From Dyella acidisoli (lineage in GTDB: Bacteria; Pseudomonadota; Gammaproteobacteria; Xanthomonadales; Rhodanobacteraceae): a stretch of DNA of 64,000 bases. The DNA lies in contig NZ_BSOB01000046.1 of the NCBI RefSeq assembly GCF_030160295.1, positions 466,962 through 530,961 on the forward strand, in the 5' to 3' direction. The notes under the pieces are model-generated. The model did no database searches, had not been told where the DNA came from, and worked only from the letters and a program-made list of their open reading frames with translations. Position numbers and translations under genes: made by a program. This document shows positions 55,787 to 63,960 of this stretch, piece by piece. Within the stretch, counting starts at the first letter, position 1, and each line of letters begins with the position of its first letter.

Positions 55787-55999
55787 ATGTTCCGCATTAA
55801 CAGCCGTTTTGCCCGTCAAGCCATCGCTGCTTTCGCCTTGACTGTTGGTGTATCGACCATCTCCTTTGCGCAGACAGCGACGAGCAGCACTCCAGCAACG
55901 ACCACTTCGACCACGCAAACAAACGGTGCGACGCAGGCTTTGATTGATATCCTCACCTGCACTTACTGCAACGGCGGCGGAAGAATTGTCGCTAAATGA
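55787..55999 (+). CDS. Small exported peptide precursor with a C-terminal Cys pair
   Basis: A 70-residue precursor starts at ATG 55787 behind AAAGGACACGCATC. A signal peptide (RQAIAAFALTVGVSTISFAQ) is followed by a Thr/Ser-rich linker (about residues 30-47) and a short C-terminal segment ALIDILTCTYCNGGGRIVAK with a Cys-x-x-Cys. The mature peptide would be about 40 residues. The family is not known to me. It converges on the sensor-like gene, whose stop is two bases away, and the gap upstream (55625-55786) can hold its own promoter. Confidence 0.65.
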   Translation: MFRINSRFARQAIAAFALTVGVSTISFAQTATSSTPATTTSTTQTNGATQALIDILTCTYCNGGGRIVAK

Positions 56000-56001
56000 A
56001 C

Positions 56002-57648
56002 TCAGCTAACCCATAAGGGATGCGTGAGCGCCAATGTGCCTTTCTTCACTCTCTGGGCGCTCTCAAATAATAGAGCCGTAACACGCACGCCATCCTTTTC
56101 TTCTCGAATGCGTAGCTCACCATCGAATAGCCGGATGAGATTTCGTAATTCTCGGAAATCCAGCGCGTCGGCGCCCAATTTCGGCGCCACGCGCTCACGC
56201 TCCCCCGCAAGGCTGATATTACGCGCGATCGCCAATTCGCTAAGCACTCCGTCAACACGCAACATAACCCAGCGATGACCCTGCGTACTTCCCTCGCGCA
56301 TAACCACATCAACGGCAGCGCACGTAAGATCCGAGCTCGTACATACGACGGCCGCGCAAGCAACACGATAGATGGCCGCCTGCATGCTTATCGATAGAAT
56401 CTCAGAACGCTGTCCGGTTACCCTGAAGTTATACGTCAAACCGGCCTCGCGCAGCACACGCCCAATCGAATCGCGAAGAGCTGCCTGCAACCCTCCCTGC
56501 CGCCATGCGCTGGGATACATGCTCTCAGCCAGACGATATATGCGTTGTTGAAGCAGGCTGGCCTGCCTGTCGTAGGCTCTCCTCTCCGTATCTGAGGCGA
56601 CATGCCGAAGCTTCTCCGAGACATTCAATTGCTCGACTTCCAGTACCCCCAATAATGATTCCATTGCACGCGATGCCTGCTCAAGACGGCGCTCACCAAA
56701 ATTCAAGCTGTTCTTGGCAGCCTGCTGTGCTTGCAACACATAGGTAGCAACTCCCTCCTTCTGATTACTTTGCGTGGAGATATACGCACCCAGTGCATAT
56801 AGGCAAGTCACCACTATGACCACATAGGCCTGGACCTGCATCATGTCTTCGTCGGGTTTGCAAACAAAAAGCACGCAGAGGCACGTCACAACAAACGTAC
56901 TTCCAAGCACTGAAGCACGCCATCCATACCTGAGCGTGAGCCACACAACAGGCAATAGCATGGCTGCGCGCGCCACTTTCCCAACGCCACCCTGATCAAC
57001 ACAACTCAGGGCCAAAAGCCCTCCCATCGATGGCAACACAACCAGAAAAATATCGCGCGCCATGCGATTGACGAGCAATTGCTTCAACTTGAAACGCCAT
57101 GGCGCCTGCCATTGTTCCAGCCTAGCCAGCAACGCCCACGGCAAAATCGTAATCATGCCTAAATAGTTGCCAAGGAAGTACATGATCGTCCCCACGGCGG
57201 GGGCCACATCTTCTACCGGTTGCAACGGCTTGGCAGTTAGATACAGCAGATAGCTGATAAACGCCCAGATCAAGGACAGCAGCAACAGGCATTGCAACAG
57301 AGCACCTATGTTGACCAAGCGTCGTGACGGAAACAGCGCCAAACGCTTGCGACACCACCACACTATCGGCATTCCCAAGGCAATAGGCGGTATGGATGCG
57401 ACTGCTAGCCAAATCCATCCAAGATCCATCCCTTCTCTATGGTTCCACCACGCCAATGGAAAAATCTCGCCTGCGACCAATGCTGGCCAAAAGCGATAAG
57501 GCATCAGAAGAAGACATGCGACACGAAGTCCTGACGTAAGCGTCCACTGCGCATCGGAGAATGGTCGCATCGCCAAATAAGCAAGCATGTAACCCACGGC
57601 GACGATAATCTGCGTCAGCCACACATTCTCTTGCAATCCCTTTTTCAC
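56002..57648 (-). CDS. MASE1-domain sensor-kinase-like protein, degenerate
   Basis: A 548-residue inner-membrane protein with a GTG start behind AGGAGAG. Residues 1-310 form an eight-helix MASE1-type sensor (MPYRFWPALVAGEIFPL; YFLGNYLGMITILPWALL). The C-terminal part resembles NarX-type kinases (LAESMYPSAWRQGGLQAALRD, then LREAGLTYNFRVTGQR), but no phospho-accepting His is seen in the dimerisation helix (EQASRAMESLLGVLEVEQ) and the ATP-binding Asn box is missing. It may be a non-catalytic sensor or pseudokinase. No cognate regulator gene is adjacent. Confidence 0.82.
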   Translation of the reverse strand: MKKGLQENVWLTQIIVAVGYMLAYLAMRPFSDAQWTLTSGLRVACLLLMPYRFWPALVAGEIFPLAWWNHREGMDLGWIWLAVASIPPIALGMPIVWWCRKRLALFPSRRLVNIGALLQCLLLLSLIWAFISYLLYLTAKPLQPVEDVAPAVGTIMYFLGNYLGMITILPWALLARLEQWQAPWRFKLKQLLVNRMARDIFLVVLPSMGGLLALSCVDQGGVGKVARAAMLLPVVWLTLRYGWRASVLGSTFVVTCLCVLFVCKPDEDMMQVQAYVVIVVTCLYALGAYISTQSNQKEGVATYVLQAQQAAKNSLNFGERRLEQASRAMESLLGVLEVEQLNVSEKLRHVASDTERRAYDRQASLLQQRIYRLAESMYPSAWRQGGLQAALRDSIGRVLREAGLTYNFRVTGQRSEILSISMQAAIYRVACAAVVCTSSDLTCAAVDVVMREGSTQGHRWVMLRVDGVLSELAIARNISLAGERERVAPKLGADALDFRELRNLIRLFDGELRIREEKDGVRVTALLFESAQRVKKGTLALTHPLWVS

Positions 57649-57850
57649 TTCTCACTCTCCTGCAAAGCAGCCACAACGCGATTTCCTTCACACGCGGTGC
57701 GACCCATCACACAACTGCCAAGAAAAGCACGGAATGGTGAAAAACTACGGCATGGCTAAGCCAGACCCTATAAGGGATCATCGAATATGCGTGAAGGCGT
57801 TGACGTAAATTCGAACTAGTCAGAGATAACGGCAACGTAAGCGTACTAAG

Positions 57851-57924
57851 TAGGTTGAGGTGCAAACCCCAACATCCCGATCCTGAAAGACATGGCAATG
57901 TTGGGGTTTACACCCCAACTTACG
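57851..57924. repeat. Family A palindromic repeat, two arms
   Basis: TAGGTTGAGGTGCAAACCCC and TTGGGGTTTACACCCCAACTTACG face each other over about 30 bases. It lies 31 bases beyond the murD2 stop. The rest of the 57649-57955 gap shows only the likely promoter of the sensor-like gene. Confidence 0.85.
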
Positions 57925-57955
57925 CAGTCAGGTGGCCGTGCGCTTGATACGGCGT

Positions 57956-59314
57956 TCAGGCGATTCCCAAGCCTTCGATGCCCGCAATAGCTTGCTCATC
58001 GAACCCCGCCAATCCGGCGAAGCGGCGTCCGCGTTCGGCGTAGTCGTGGAATTGATCGAAACTCGGTGCACCCGGCGAGAGCAATACAGTGCCGCCTTCA
58101 GGTGTGATGATGCGTGCCATTTCTACGGCGTCTGTCAGCTTGTCGACATCACCCATCGGCACGTCCGCCCTTGCAGCGCGCAAGGCAGCGGCGATGCGCG
58201 GACCATTCGCGCCTTGCGTGATGACGCGCAAAGCCGTGCGTGACTTCACCGCATCGACGAAGGGCGCCCAGTCCAGGCCGCGATCATGACCACCGACGAT
58301 CACGGTGACCTCCCTGCCCTGCAAGCTTTCCAACGCAGCGAGCGTGGCTAGTGGTGTCGTGCTGATGGAATCATTGATCCACTGCAAGCCATCGCGTTCG
58401 CCCAATGGCTGCAGGCGATGCGGCAATGGATGGAACGAAGCTAGTCCTTGCGCTGCTGCAACGGCGTCGATACCCATCGCTTCCAGCGCGGCGAGCGCTG
58501 CACACGCATTGAGTGCGTTGTGTGGCCCAGGCACGGCGATGCGCGCCAAGGGAAACACTTCCGTTTGACCGCGGCGAATAAAACCCTCCACCACGTGCCA
58601 GCCCTCGGGTTGTCCGAACAGCAAACGTTGCGAATGCTGGGTTGTCTTCTCCAACAACGAAGGCTGTTGTGCATTCACCAACAGCCGCTGTGCACTGTCG
58701 ACCAGTTTGAGCTTGTCGGCTACATAACGCTCACGCGAGCCATGCCAGTCGAGATGTTCTTCGTAAAGACTGGTGATCACGCCCAACGCCAACGGACCGG
58801 CCTCACTTGTCTGAAAGCTGGACAGTTCGATCGCCCACAAGTCGGCTTGCTGGTCGAGCAGTTCGAGCAAAGGCAAGCCGATATTGCCTGCCAGCGCTGT
58901 GCGTACACCCGACGTACGAGCGAGATGCGCAATCAGCGCCGTCGTGGTGCTCTTGCCCTTGGTGCCAGTGACCGCGATCACGCGCGCCTGCGGATTCTCC
59001 GCAAACCACAATGCCGTACCGGAAGTGAAACGCGTGCCCTGCGCCTGCGCCGTGACGATGGCCGGCTTGTAAGCGGAAATCCCGGGCGACTTGATAACGA
59101 GGTCATAAGCGCTCAGCGCGACAGCATCGGGCTCGCGTGGATAAACGCGCAATGCCGCGTCCAGTGCCTGTGCCTCGGCGGCTTCCGCTTCGCTGCAGTA
59201 AAGCGCCAGCGGCAATTCGGGAAGGCGTTTGCGCAAGGCCTGAATGGTCGCGCGTCCTTCGCGCCCGAATCCCCAGATTGCAACACGCTGTCCGGCAAGT
59301 TCGGCAATACGCAT
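57956..59314 (-). CDS. murD2: UDP-MurNAc-L-alanine L-glutamate ligase MurD2
   Basis: A Mur-ligase of 452 residues. The N-terminal motif VAIWGFGREGRATIQAL binds the UDP part, VIAVTGTKGKSTTTALI is the ATP P-loop, and WAIELSSFQTSE, EEHLDWHGS and HNALNACAALAA follow in the usual order, with INDSISTTPLATLAAL and LLSPGAPSFDQF in the C-terminal domain. Xanthomonas MurD2 is known to add L-glutamate rather than D-glutamate, the epimerase MurL then inverting it. The murL gene directly upstream, one base apart, makes MurD2 the right assignment here rather than classical MurD. ATG 59314 is chosen because it follows the murL stop. Confidence 0.9.
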   Translation of the reverse strand: MRIAELAGQRVAIWGFGREGRATIQALRKRLPELPLALYCSEAEAAEAQALDAALRVYPREPDAVALSAYDLVIKSPGISAYKPAIVTAQAQGTRFTSGTALWFAENPQARVIAVTGTKGKSTTTALIAHLARTSGVRTALAGNIGLPLLELLDQQADLWAIELSSFQTSEAGPLALGVITSLYEEHLDWHGSRERYVADKLKLVDSAQRLLVNAQQPSLLEKTTQHSQRLLFGQPEGWHVVEGFIRRGQTEVFPLARIAVPGPHNALNACAALAALEAMGIDAVAAAQGLASFHPLPHRLQPLGERDGLQWINDSISTTPLATLAALESLQGREVTVIVGGHDRGLDWAPFVDAVKSRTALRVITQGANGPRIAAALRAARADVPMGDVDKLTDAVEMARIITPEGGTVLLSPGAPSFDQFHDYAERGRRFAGLAGFDEQAIAGIEGLGIA

Positions 59315-59315
59315 A

Positions 59316-60665
59316 TCAGCCGATCGCCGCGAGCGCCGCCTGCAAGCGGACCGGTACGCGATGTTCGCCCGAAGCGTGCAGCCACGGCTCCAATGCGAGT
59401 TGTGAAACATCGAGCTGCGGCAGAATTTCGCTACGGAAACGCGCCACCAGCGTATCCTCTTGCCATTCCGGGCGTTGGCTCAACGTGTACATCGCTGCAC
59501 GTGCTTCCGCGCCTTCGCCCACACATTCGAAGGGTTTGTGGTCGTGATACTCAAGCAACGCGTCGAAGCCTGCAGCCTGCGTTTCGTCATCGAGCAAGTT
59601 GCGACCAAAGATGGCGAGCAAGCGCGGCTTGGGCAGGAACGGCGCCAGCGCCAGAAACACGAAATGGCACTTCGGACACTGTCCGCACCAGCGATCCGCC
59701 GGTTTCGGCCCAAGAATCTTGAAGTTGCGGTTGCAGCTGGAAAACGCGTCGAAATACGGCGTTAGCTTGGCGAATGCTCGCGTGATCGCAAGTTCCGAGT
59801 ACGGACGCAACAGGGAGCAGTAATCCAGATCCGAGGCAACGTGGGTATGCAGCCAATCGGTAAGCAGTTGCTCGAAAGCGTAGCCCTTGCTCCACTGATG
59901 ATTTACTTGCTGCCCTTCGTATTCCAGCGTGGCGGCCGAGGCGGAACGCTCGTTGGCGAAGGCAATGCTGTCGAAACCATAGAGCACGGCGGCAACGGCG
60001 AGAATCGCCGAGTTCACCGCCGTCACCGGAATATGACCGTTCCAGGCACCGAGCCGGTTCAATTCGAACAAGCCGGGGGCGAGTTCGCGCTGGATATTGA
60101 GCATGGGCAAACCGGTGCGCTCCGCACACGCGGCAATCAACGGCGAATTGCCTACCCAAACCGCGGTCGCCTCGCCACCGATCTGCTTGATCGCTTCCAC
60201 GGCAACGAGCGAATCCTTGCCACCACCGATCGGCACCAGCGTGCGCTTGGGAAGATGCAAGGCAGCTGCCTCCACCTTCCCCGACGGCTCTCCGGAGCGC
60301 GGGAACGCAATACGGCCACGCAAGTCCAGGCCATTGCGATAAGCAAATTCGGCCAGGCCGTGCAGGTAGAGTGCCTCGAGCAAATCCGCCGTGGCATCGT
60401 CCAGCGGACCATCGGCCACTTCGATCTTCGGTGGCACACCCGCCTTGTAGTAGCTCACACCCGCTATGTAATGCAGCAGCCTGAGCGCGGCATTGAACGC
60501 GTGTTTGCGTTCGGGCGTCAGTGCAGGCGGCGCGGGGAAGCGCACCCGCTCGATCAACTCCTCGCCCTGGTCGAAGGCGTAGACCAACTCAGCCACGCCG
60601 TCGGCGTAGCTGTGGCGTACGAAGCGGAAGACCTGGGTCAGGCGGGGTTGGATCGGGTGGGTCAC
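59316..60665 (-). CDS. murL: UDP-MurNAc-L-alanyl-L-glutamate epimerase MurL
   Basis: MurL converts the terminal L-Glu of UDP-MurNAc-L-Ala-L-Glu to D-Glu in an ATP-dependent way, giving D-Glu for peptidoglycan without glutamate racemase. The 449-residue protein has the PP-loop-like LVPIGGGKDSLVAVEAIK, a long core with FANERSASAATLEYEG, and a Cys set in RWCGQCPKCHFVFLAL that may bind metal. The GTG start at 60665 follows GGAG at good spacing. It is the first gene of the murL-murD2 operon. Confidence 0.92.
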   Translation of the reverse strand: MTHPIQPRLTQVFRFVRHSYADGVAELVYAFDQGEELIERVRFPAPPALTPERKHAFNAALRLLHYIAGVSYYKAGVPPKIEVADGPLDDATADLLEALYLHGLAEFAYRNGLDLRGRIAFPRSGEPSGKVEAAALHLPKRTLVPIGGGKDSLVAVEAIKQIGGEATAVWVGNSPLIAACAERTGLPMLNIQRELAPGLFELNRLGAWNGHIPVTAVNSAILAVAAVLYGFDSIAFANERSASAATLEYEGQQVNHQWSKGYAFEQLLTDWLHTHVASDLDYCSLLRPYSELAITRAFAKLTPYFDAFSSCNRNFKILGPKPADRWCGQCPKCHFVFLALAPFLPKPRLLAIFGRNLLDDETQAAGFDALLEYHDHKPFECVGEGAEARAAMYTLSQRPEWQEDTLVARFRSEILPQLDVSQLALEPWLHASGEHRVPVRLQAALAAIG

Positions 60666-60692
60666 TCAGAAACTCCAAACTGTCTTTAACTT

Positions 60693-60741
60693 TCTCGCGA
60701 GGCTGCCCCTCACTTCAACCCTCTCCCCAGAGGGGAGAGGG
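60693..60741. repeat. Family C, single arm upstream of murL
   Basis: CTCGCGAGGCTGCCCCTCAC leads into CCCTCTCCCC/AGAGGGGAGAGGG. It has the orientation of a right arm and its own left partner is missing. It lies 29 bases from the left arm of the nuclease cassette. Confidence 0.88.
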
Positions 60742-60765
60742 TGCTGGATATGGCAACTTCGCGCT

Positions 60766-61146
60766 CTACTCCCTCTCCCCTCCGGGGAGAGGGTTGGGGT
60801 GAGGGGCCACACTCGCGAGAGCCTCCAAAATCACCTCAAGCACCGCGTAAGTATTCGTCAAAACATCATTGTTCCAAAATCGCAGCACGCGATAACCAAG
60901 TGTCTCTAACCGTTGCGTGCGGTATGCATCCTCTTGCATCTGCTCCGCGTGCTGCCCACCATCCAGTTCGACAATTAATCTCGCATCCGAACAGACGAAA
61001 TCGACAATATAACGATCAATTTCATGCTGCCGGCGGAACCTGTATCCAGACAGCGGCCGACCACGCAGGTGATACCACATCAATCGCTCTGCATCAGTCA
61101 TGCTGCCGCGCAAGTCCCGCGCCTTGCGGACATTCATCCGCTTCAT
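60766..61146 (-). CDS. DUF559 nuclease-like protein inside family C arms
   Basis: A 126-residue protein of the DUF559 group (Vsr-like, PD-(D/E)XK fold). The core is complete: FRRQHEIDRYIVDF with H41 and D49, then LIVELDGGQH with E60, D62 and H66, and VLRFWNNDVLTN near residue 88-98. The group is predicted to cut DNA; no function is proven here. ATG 61146 follows AAGGAACTCAGGG, which begins shortly after the right repeat arm. The last 17 residues (LASVAPHPNPLPGGERE) and the TAG stop lie in the left arm. It is a compact single-gene cassette. Confidence 0.9.
   Translation of the reverse strand: MKRMNVRKARDLRGSMTDAERLMWYHLRGRPLSGYRFRRQHEIDRYIVDFVCSDARLIVELDGGQHAEQMQEDAYRTQRLETLGYRVLRFWNNDVLTNTYAVLEVILEALASVAPHPNPLPGGERE
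60770..60820. repeat. Family C left arm of the nuclease cassette
   Basis: TCCCTCTCCCCTCCGGGGAG through GAGGGGCCACACTCGCGAG. It codes, on the minus strand, for the C-terminus and stop of the DUF559 protein. Confidence 0.92.
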
Positions 61147-61164
61147 CCCTGAGTTCCTTTCTAC

Positions 61165-61216
61165 ATCTGGCGAGGTTGACCCCTCACCCCAGCCCTCTCC
61201 CCGAAGGGGAGAGGGA
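61165..61216. repeat. Family C right arm of the nuclease cassette
   Basis: TCTGGCGAGGTTGACCCCTC then CCCTCTCCCCGAAGGGGAG. It forms the 5' leader of the DUF559 gene and lies 15 bases downstream of lysAC. Confidence 0.92.
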
Positions 61217-61230
61217 GCTAAAGTGCGGCG

Positions 61231-63843
61231 TCACTCGATGACGATCTCTTCCGCCTCATCCCGCAGATTGTACGGCGAGGACATCACCTTTCCGTAAGCG
61301 CCAGCCTGGGCAACCAGCACCACGTCGCCCTCCTGGGCTTCCGGCAGGCGGCGGTCCGAACCGATCACGTCGCCGCTTTCGCAGATCGGGCCGACTACCT
61401 GGTAGAGCGCGGTGGCCGGCTCGTCCAGGCGCGTGAGGTTCACAATCTCGTGCCAGGCGTCGTAAAGCGCCGGACGGATCAGGCTGTTCATGCCCGTATC
61501 CACGCCGAGATAACGCCACGAACCCTTACCCTTCTGTTGCGTCACGCGAGTGATCAGCACGCCCGCATCAGCGACCAGATAACGTCCCGGCTCCATCCAC
61601 AACTGGTAATGCGGATAAGCCGCCTTGACCTTGCGCAGCGTTTCTTCGAGCGCTGCGATGTCGAGCTGCGCCTCACCGGGATGCGAAGGCACGCCGAGAC
61701 CGCCGCCGATATCGAGAAAAGCGACGCTACCGATGCGTTCAGCGATGGTCGCCAGCTGGCTGTACACCTCGCTCCAATGCTTGACGTCGAGAATGCCTGA
61801 ACCCAGATGCGCATGCAGACCACGCACAGTGACGCCATGCGCATCGGCCAGGCGCAGGAACGCATCGAGCTGATCTACCGGCAAACCGAATTTGCTGCCG
61901 CTGCCGCCGGTGCGCACTTTTTCGTGATGGCCCAGGCCGCGCCCAAGATCCAGACGCAGCACGATTTCGCGCCCGCGGAACACATCGCCCCAATGCTCCA
62001 ACGGATAGAGCGAATCCAGCGACACGGTGGCACGCGTGGTGAATGCCCACGCGTAATCTTCGCGCGGCGCGAAGTTGGGCGTGAACAGCAGCGGCGCCGA
62101 TTCGGGCACCACTGCCATCACCGCTTTCAGTTCGCCGGGCGACACGCACTCGAAACCGAAACCTTCTTCGGCGAGTGCGCGCAGGATGGCCGGATGCGTA
62201 TTGGCTTTCACTGCGTAATGCAGGCGATCCACTGCGCCGAGTGTCTTCAGCGCACGCGCCTGCTTGCGCACGGTCGGCAAGTGATAAACGTAGCGCGGCG
62301 TAGCTTCAGCACCGAGCGCAAGCAAACGCTCACGCTCTTGCATGCGCCACCAGGCATCGCTTGCGGCAATCGTTTCACCGCTGCCGTATAGGCTTTGCCA
62401 GCTCGGCCCGAACAAGGCACTGTCATCGGTACGCAAGGCGCCAGCAGCAATCAGCATTTCGTGCAGGCGTGGCACCAGTTCGTCCACCACGCTCTCGTCG
62501 ACCACGAAAGTGAGGTTGAGATTGTTGGACGACTGCGAAATCAGGTGCACGCGCAACTGGCCGAACTCCGCCAGCACACCGGACAAGGTATGAAGCATCG
62601 AACGCATGCCGCGGCCAACCATGGTGATCGCCGCACACGGCGCAATCACCTTGACGCGGCAAACCTTGGCCAGATCGCTGGCGAGCGCGGCGATGGCATC
62701 GGAATCGAGCAGGTTTTCGGTGGGGTCCAGCGAAACGGTGACGTTGGTTTCCGCCGAACTGATCAAGTCCACCGACAAGCCGTGCTGCTTGAAATGCGCA
62801 AACACGTCGGCAAGAAAACCGACCTGCTGCCACATGCCCACCGACTCCATCGAAATCAGCGTGATGCCTTTGCGCGCGCTGATCGCTTTGACACTGGGCG
62901 CGTGCTCGCGCACTTCCGGACCGATCACGGTGCCTTCAAGTTCCGGACGATTCGTATCCTTGATCAGCATCGGCACACGCGGCTCGCGCAACGGCGAGAG
63001 GCAGCGCGGATGCAGCACTTTTGCCCCGGTAGAAGCGATTTCCTGTGCTTCTTCGTAATCAAGTTTCTGCAACAGGCGCGCACCTTGCACCTGGCGTGGA
63101 TTGGCGGTGAACATGCCAGCCACGTCAGTCCAGATTTCCACGCGTTGCGCTTTGAGCAATGCGCCGAAATACGATGCCGACGTATCCGAACCGCCACGGC
63201 CAAGCAGCACGGTGCGGCCTTGCGATTCGCGCGCAATGAAACCTTGGGTTATGAACACTTCGCCCAGCTGCGCCAGACGTTCGTTCAATGCCGGATCGGG
63301 TTTCGCCTCGACCATCGCCGAAAGCAGCTTGGTGCGTTCGTTCTGATTCGGCAGCGCCACCGCGGCCAGACACTCGCGCGCATCCAGCCACTGCGTGGGC
63401 AGATCCGTATGCGAGAGAAACGCCGCACCCAGCGCACTGGACATCAGCTCGCCGTGCGCCTGCACCAGCGCCGACCACGCGAGCTCACCCATCACCGCCG
63501 GACCTTCTTCAGCCAGCTTCGACAGCTCGCGCAAACGCGTGGCCAAGGTATCGGGTACGGACAACTGCATGTGATCGAGCAGATCGTAGTGACGCTGCGC
63601 GATCGCTTTGTATGCCTCGATACGTTTGCCTTTATCTTCCTGGGCGCACAGTTGTTTGAGTGCGTCGGTGATGCCGGTCAGCGCGGACACGACCACCAGC
63701 ACGCGCGCGCCTTCGGCACGACGACTGGCAACGAGTTCGCGGATGTTCTGCCAGCGCGGCAGGGTGGCGACACTGGTGCCGCCAAACTTCATCACGATCC
63801 AGGGTGCGCCGGAGGAAAGCGGCGCGGGGGCGTTCGAGGTCAC
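61231..63843 (-). CDS. lysAC: Bifunctional aspartate kinase / diaminopimelate decarboxylase
   Basis: A fusion of the first and last enzymes of lysine synthesis. The N-terminal aspartate kinase starts at IVMKFGGTSVATLPRWQN and is followed by ACT-type regulatory segments (KGITLISMESVGMWQQ; VTVSLDPTENLL) to about residue 470. The C-terminal decarboxylase has the PLP Lys in LHYAVKANTHPAILRAL, GGGLGVPSHPGE, EPGRYLVADAG and the CESGDV loop. The GTG at 63843 has a weak AGAGAAA site; a TTG at 63876 would add 11 residues. Such fusions are a hallmark of xanthomonads. End-product control through the ACT domains is inferred. Confidence 0.95.
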   Translation of the reverse strand: MTSNAPAPLSSGAPWIVMKFGGTSVATLPRWQNIRELVASRRAEGARVLVVVSALTGITDALKQLCAQEDKGKRIEAYKAIAQRHYDLLDHMQLSVPDTLATRLRELSKLAEEGPAVMGELAWSALVQAHGELMSSALGAAFLSHTDLPTQWLDARECLAAVALPNQNERTKLLSAMVEAKPDPALNERLAQLGEVFITQGFIARESQGRTVLLGRGGSDTSASYFGALLKAQRVEIWTDVAGMFTANPRQVQGARLLQKLDYEEAQEIASTGAKVLHPRCLSPLREPRVPMLIKDTNRPELEGTVIGPEVREHAPSVKAISARKGITLISMESVGMWQQVGFLADVFAHFKQHGLSVDLISSAETNVTVSLDPTENLLDSDAIAALASDLAKVCRVKVIAPCAAITMVGRGMRSMLHTLSGVLAEFGQLRVHLISQSSNNLNLTFVVDESVVDELVPRLHEMLIAAGALRTDDSALFGPSWQSLYGSGETIAASDAWWRMQERERLLALGAEATPRYVYHLPTVRKQARALKTLGAVDRLHYAVKANTHPAILRALAEEGFGFECVSPGELKAVMAVVPESAPLLFTPNFAPREDYAWAFTTRATVSLDSLYPLEHWGDVFRGREIVLRLDLGRGLGHHEKVRTGGSGSKFGLPVDQLDAFLRLADAHGVTVRGLHAHLGSGILDVKHWSEVYSQLATIAERIGSVAFLDIGGGLGVPSHPGEAQLDIAALEETLRKVKAAYPHYQLWMEPGRYLVADAGVLITRVTQQKGKGSWRYLGVDTGMNSLIRPALYDAWHEIVNLTRLDEPATALYQVVGPICESGDVIGSDRRLPEAQEGDVVLVAQAGAYGKVMSSPYNLRDEAEEIVIE

Positions 63844-63960
63844 GGTTTCTCTGTCTAGGGTTGCGGGAAAAGTCAATTCCGCCAGTGTTGCAATGCGTCA
63901 GCCGGAATGCAACCGAAAATTCGGCATAGCGTTTGGATGGCTAAATGCCGGCGCGTTTTG

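Larger units (their letters stand above)
60770..61216. mobile_element. Candidate family C nuclease cassette
   Basis: Two inverted family C arms (60770-60820 and 61165-61216) enclose one DUF559 gene with nothing to spare. The arms share the hairpin CCCTCTCCCC/GGGGAGAGGG, the GGTGAGGGG block and the inner end CTCGCGAG (GGCGAG in the right arm). Gene-free pairs of the same arms occur at 33655 and 53191. Mobility is inferred, not shown. Confidence 0.6.

Noticed and set aside
60693..61216. Repeated CCCTCTCCCC blocks read as a CRISPR-like array
   Set aside because: The copies are inverted and irregularly spaced, with a gene between them, and no cas genes are present.
62395..63858. A 487-codon plus-strand frame opposite lysAC
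   Set aside because: The lysAC motifs on the other strand are complete; this frame has no recognisable domain.
63844..63960. A lysine riboswitch in front of lysAC
   Set aside because: The leader visible before the repeat arm is too short and shows no lysine-riboswitch pattern.
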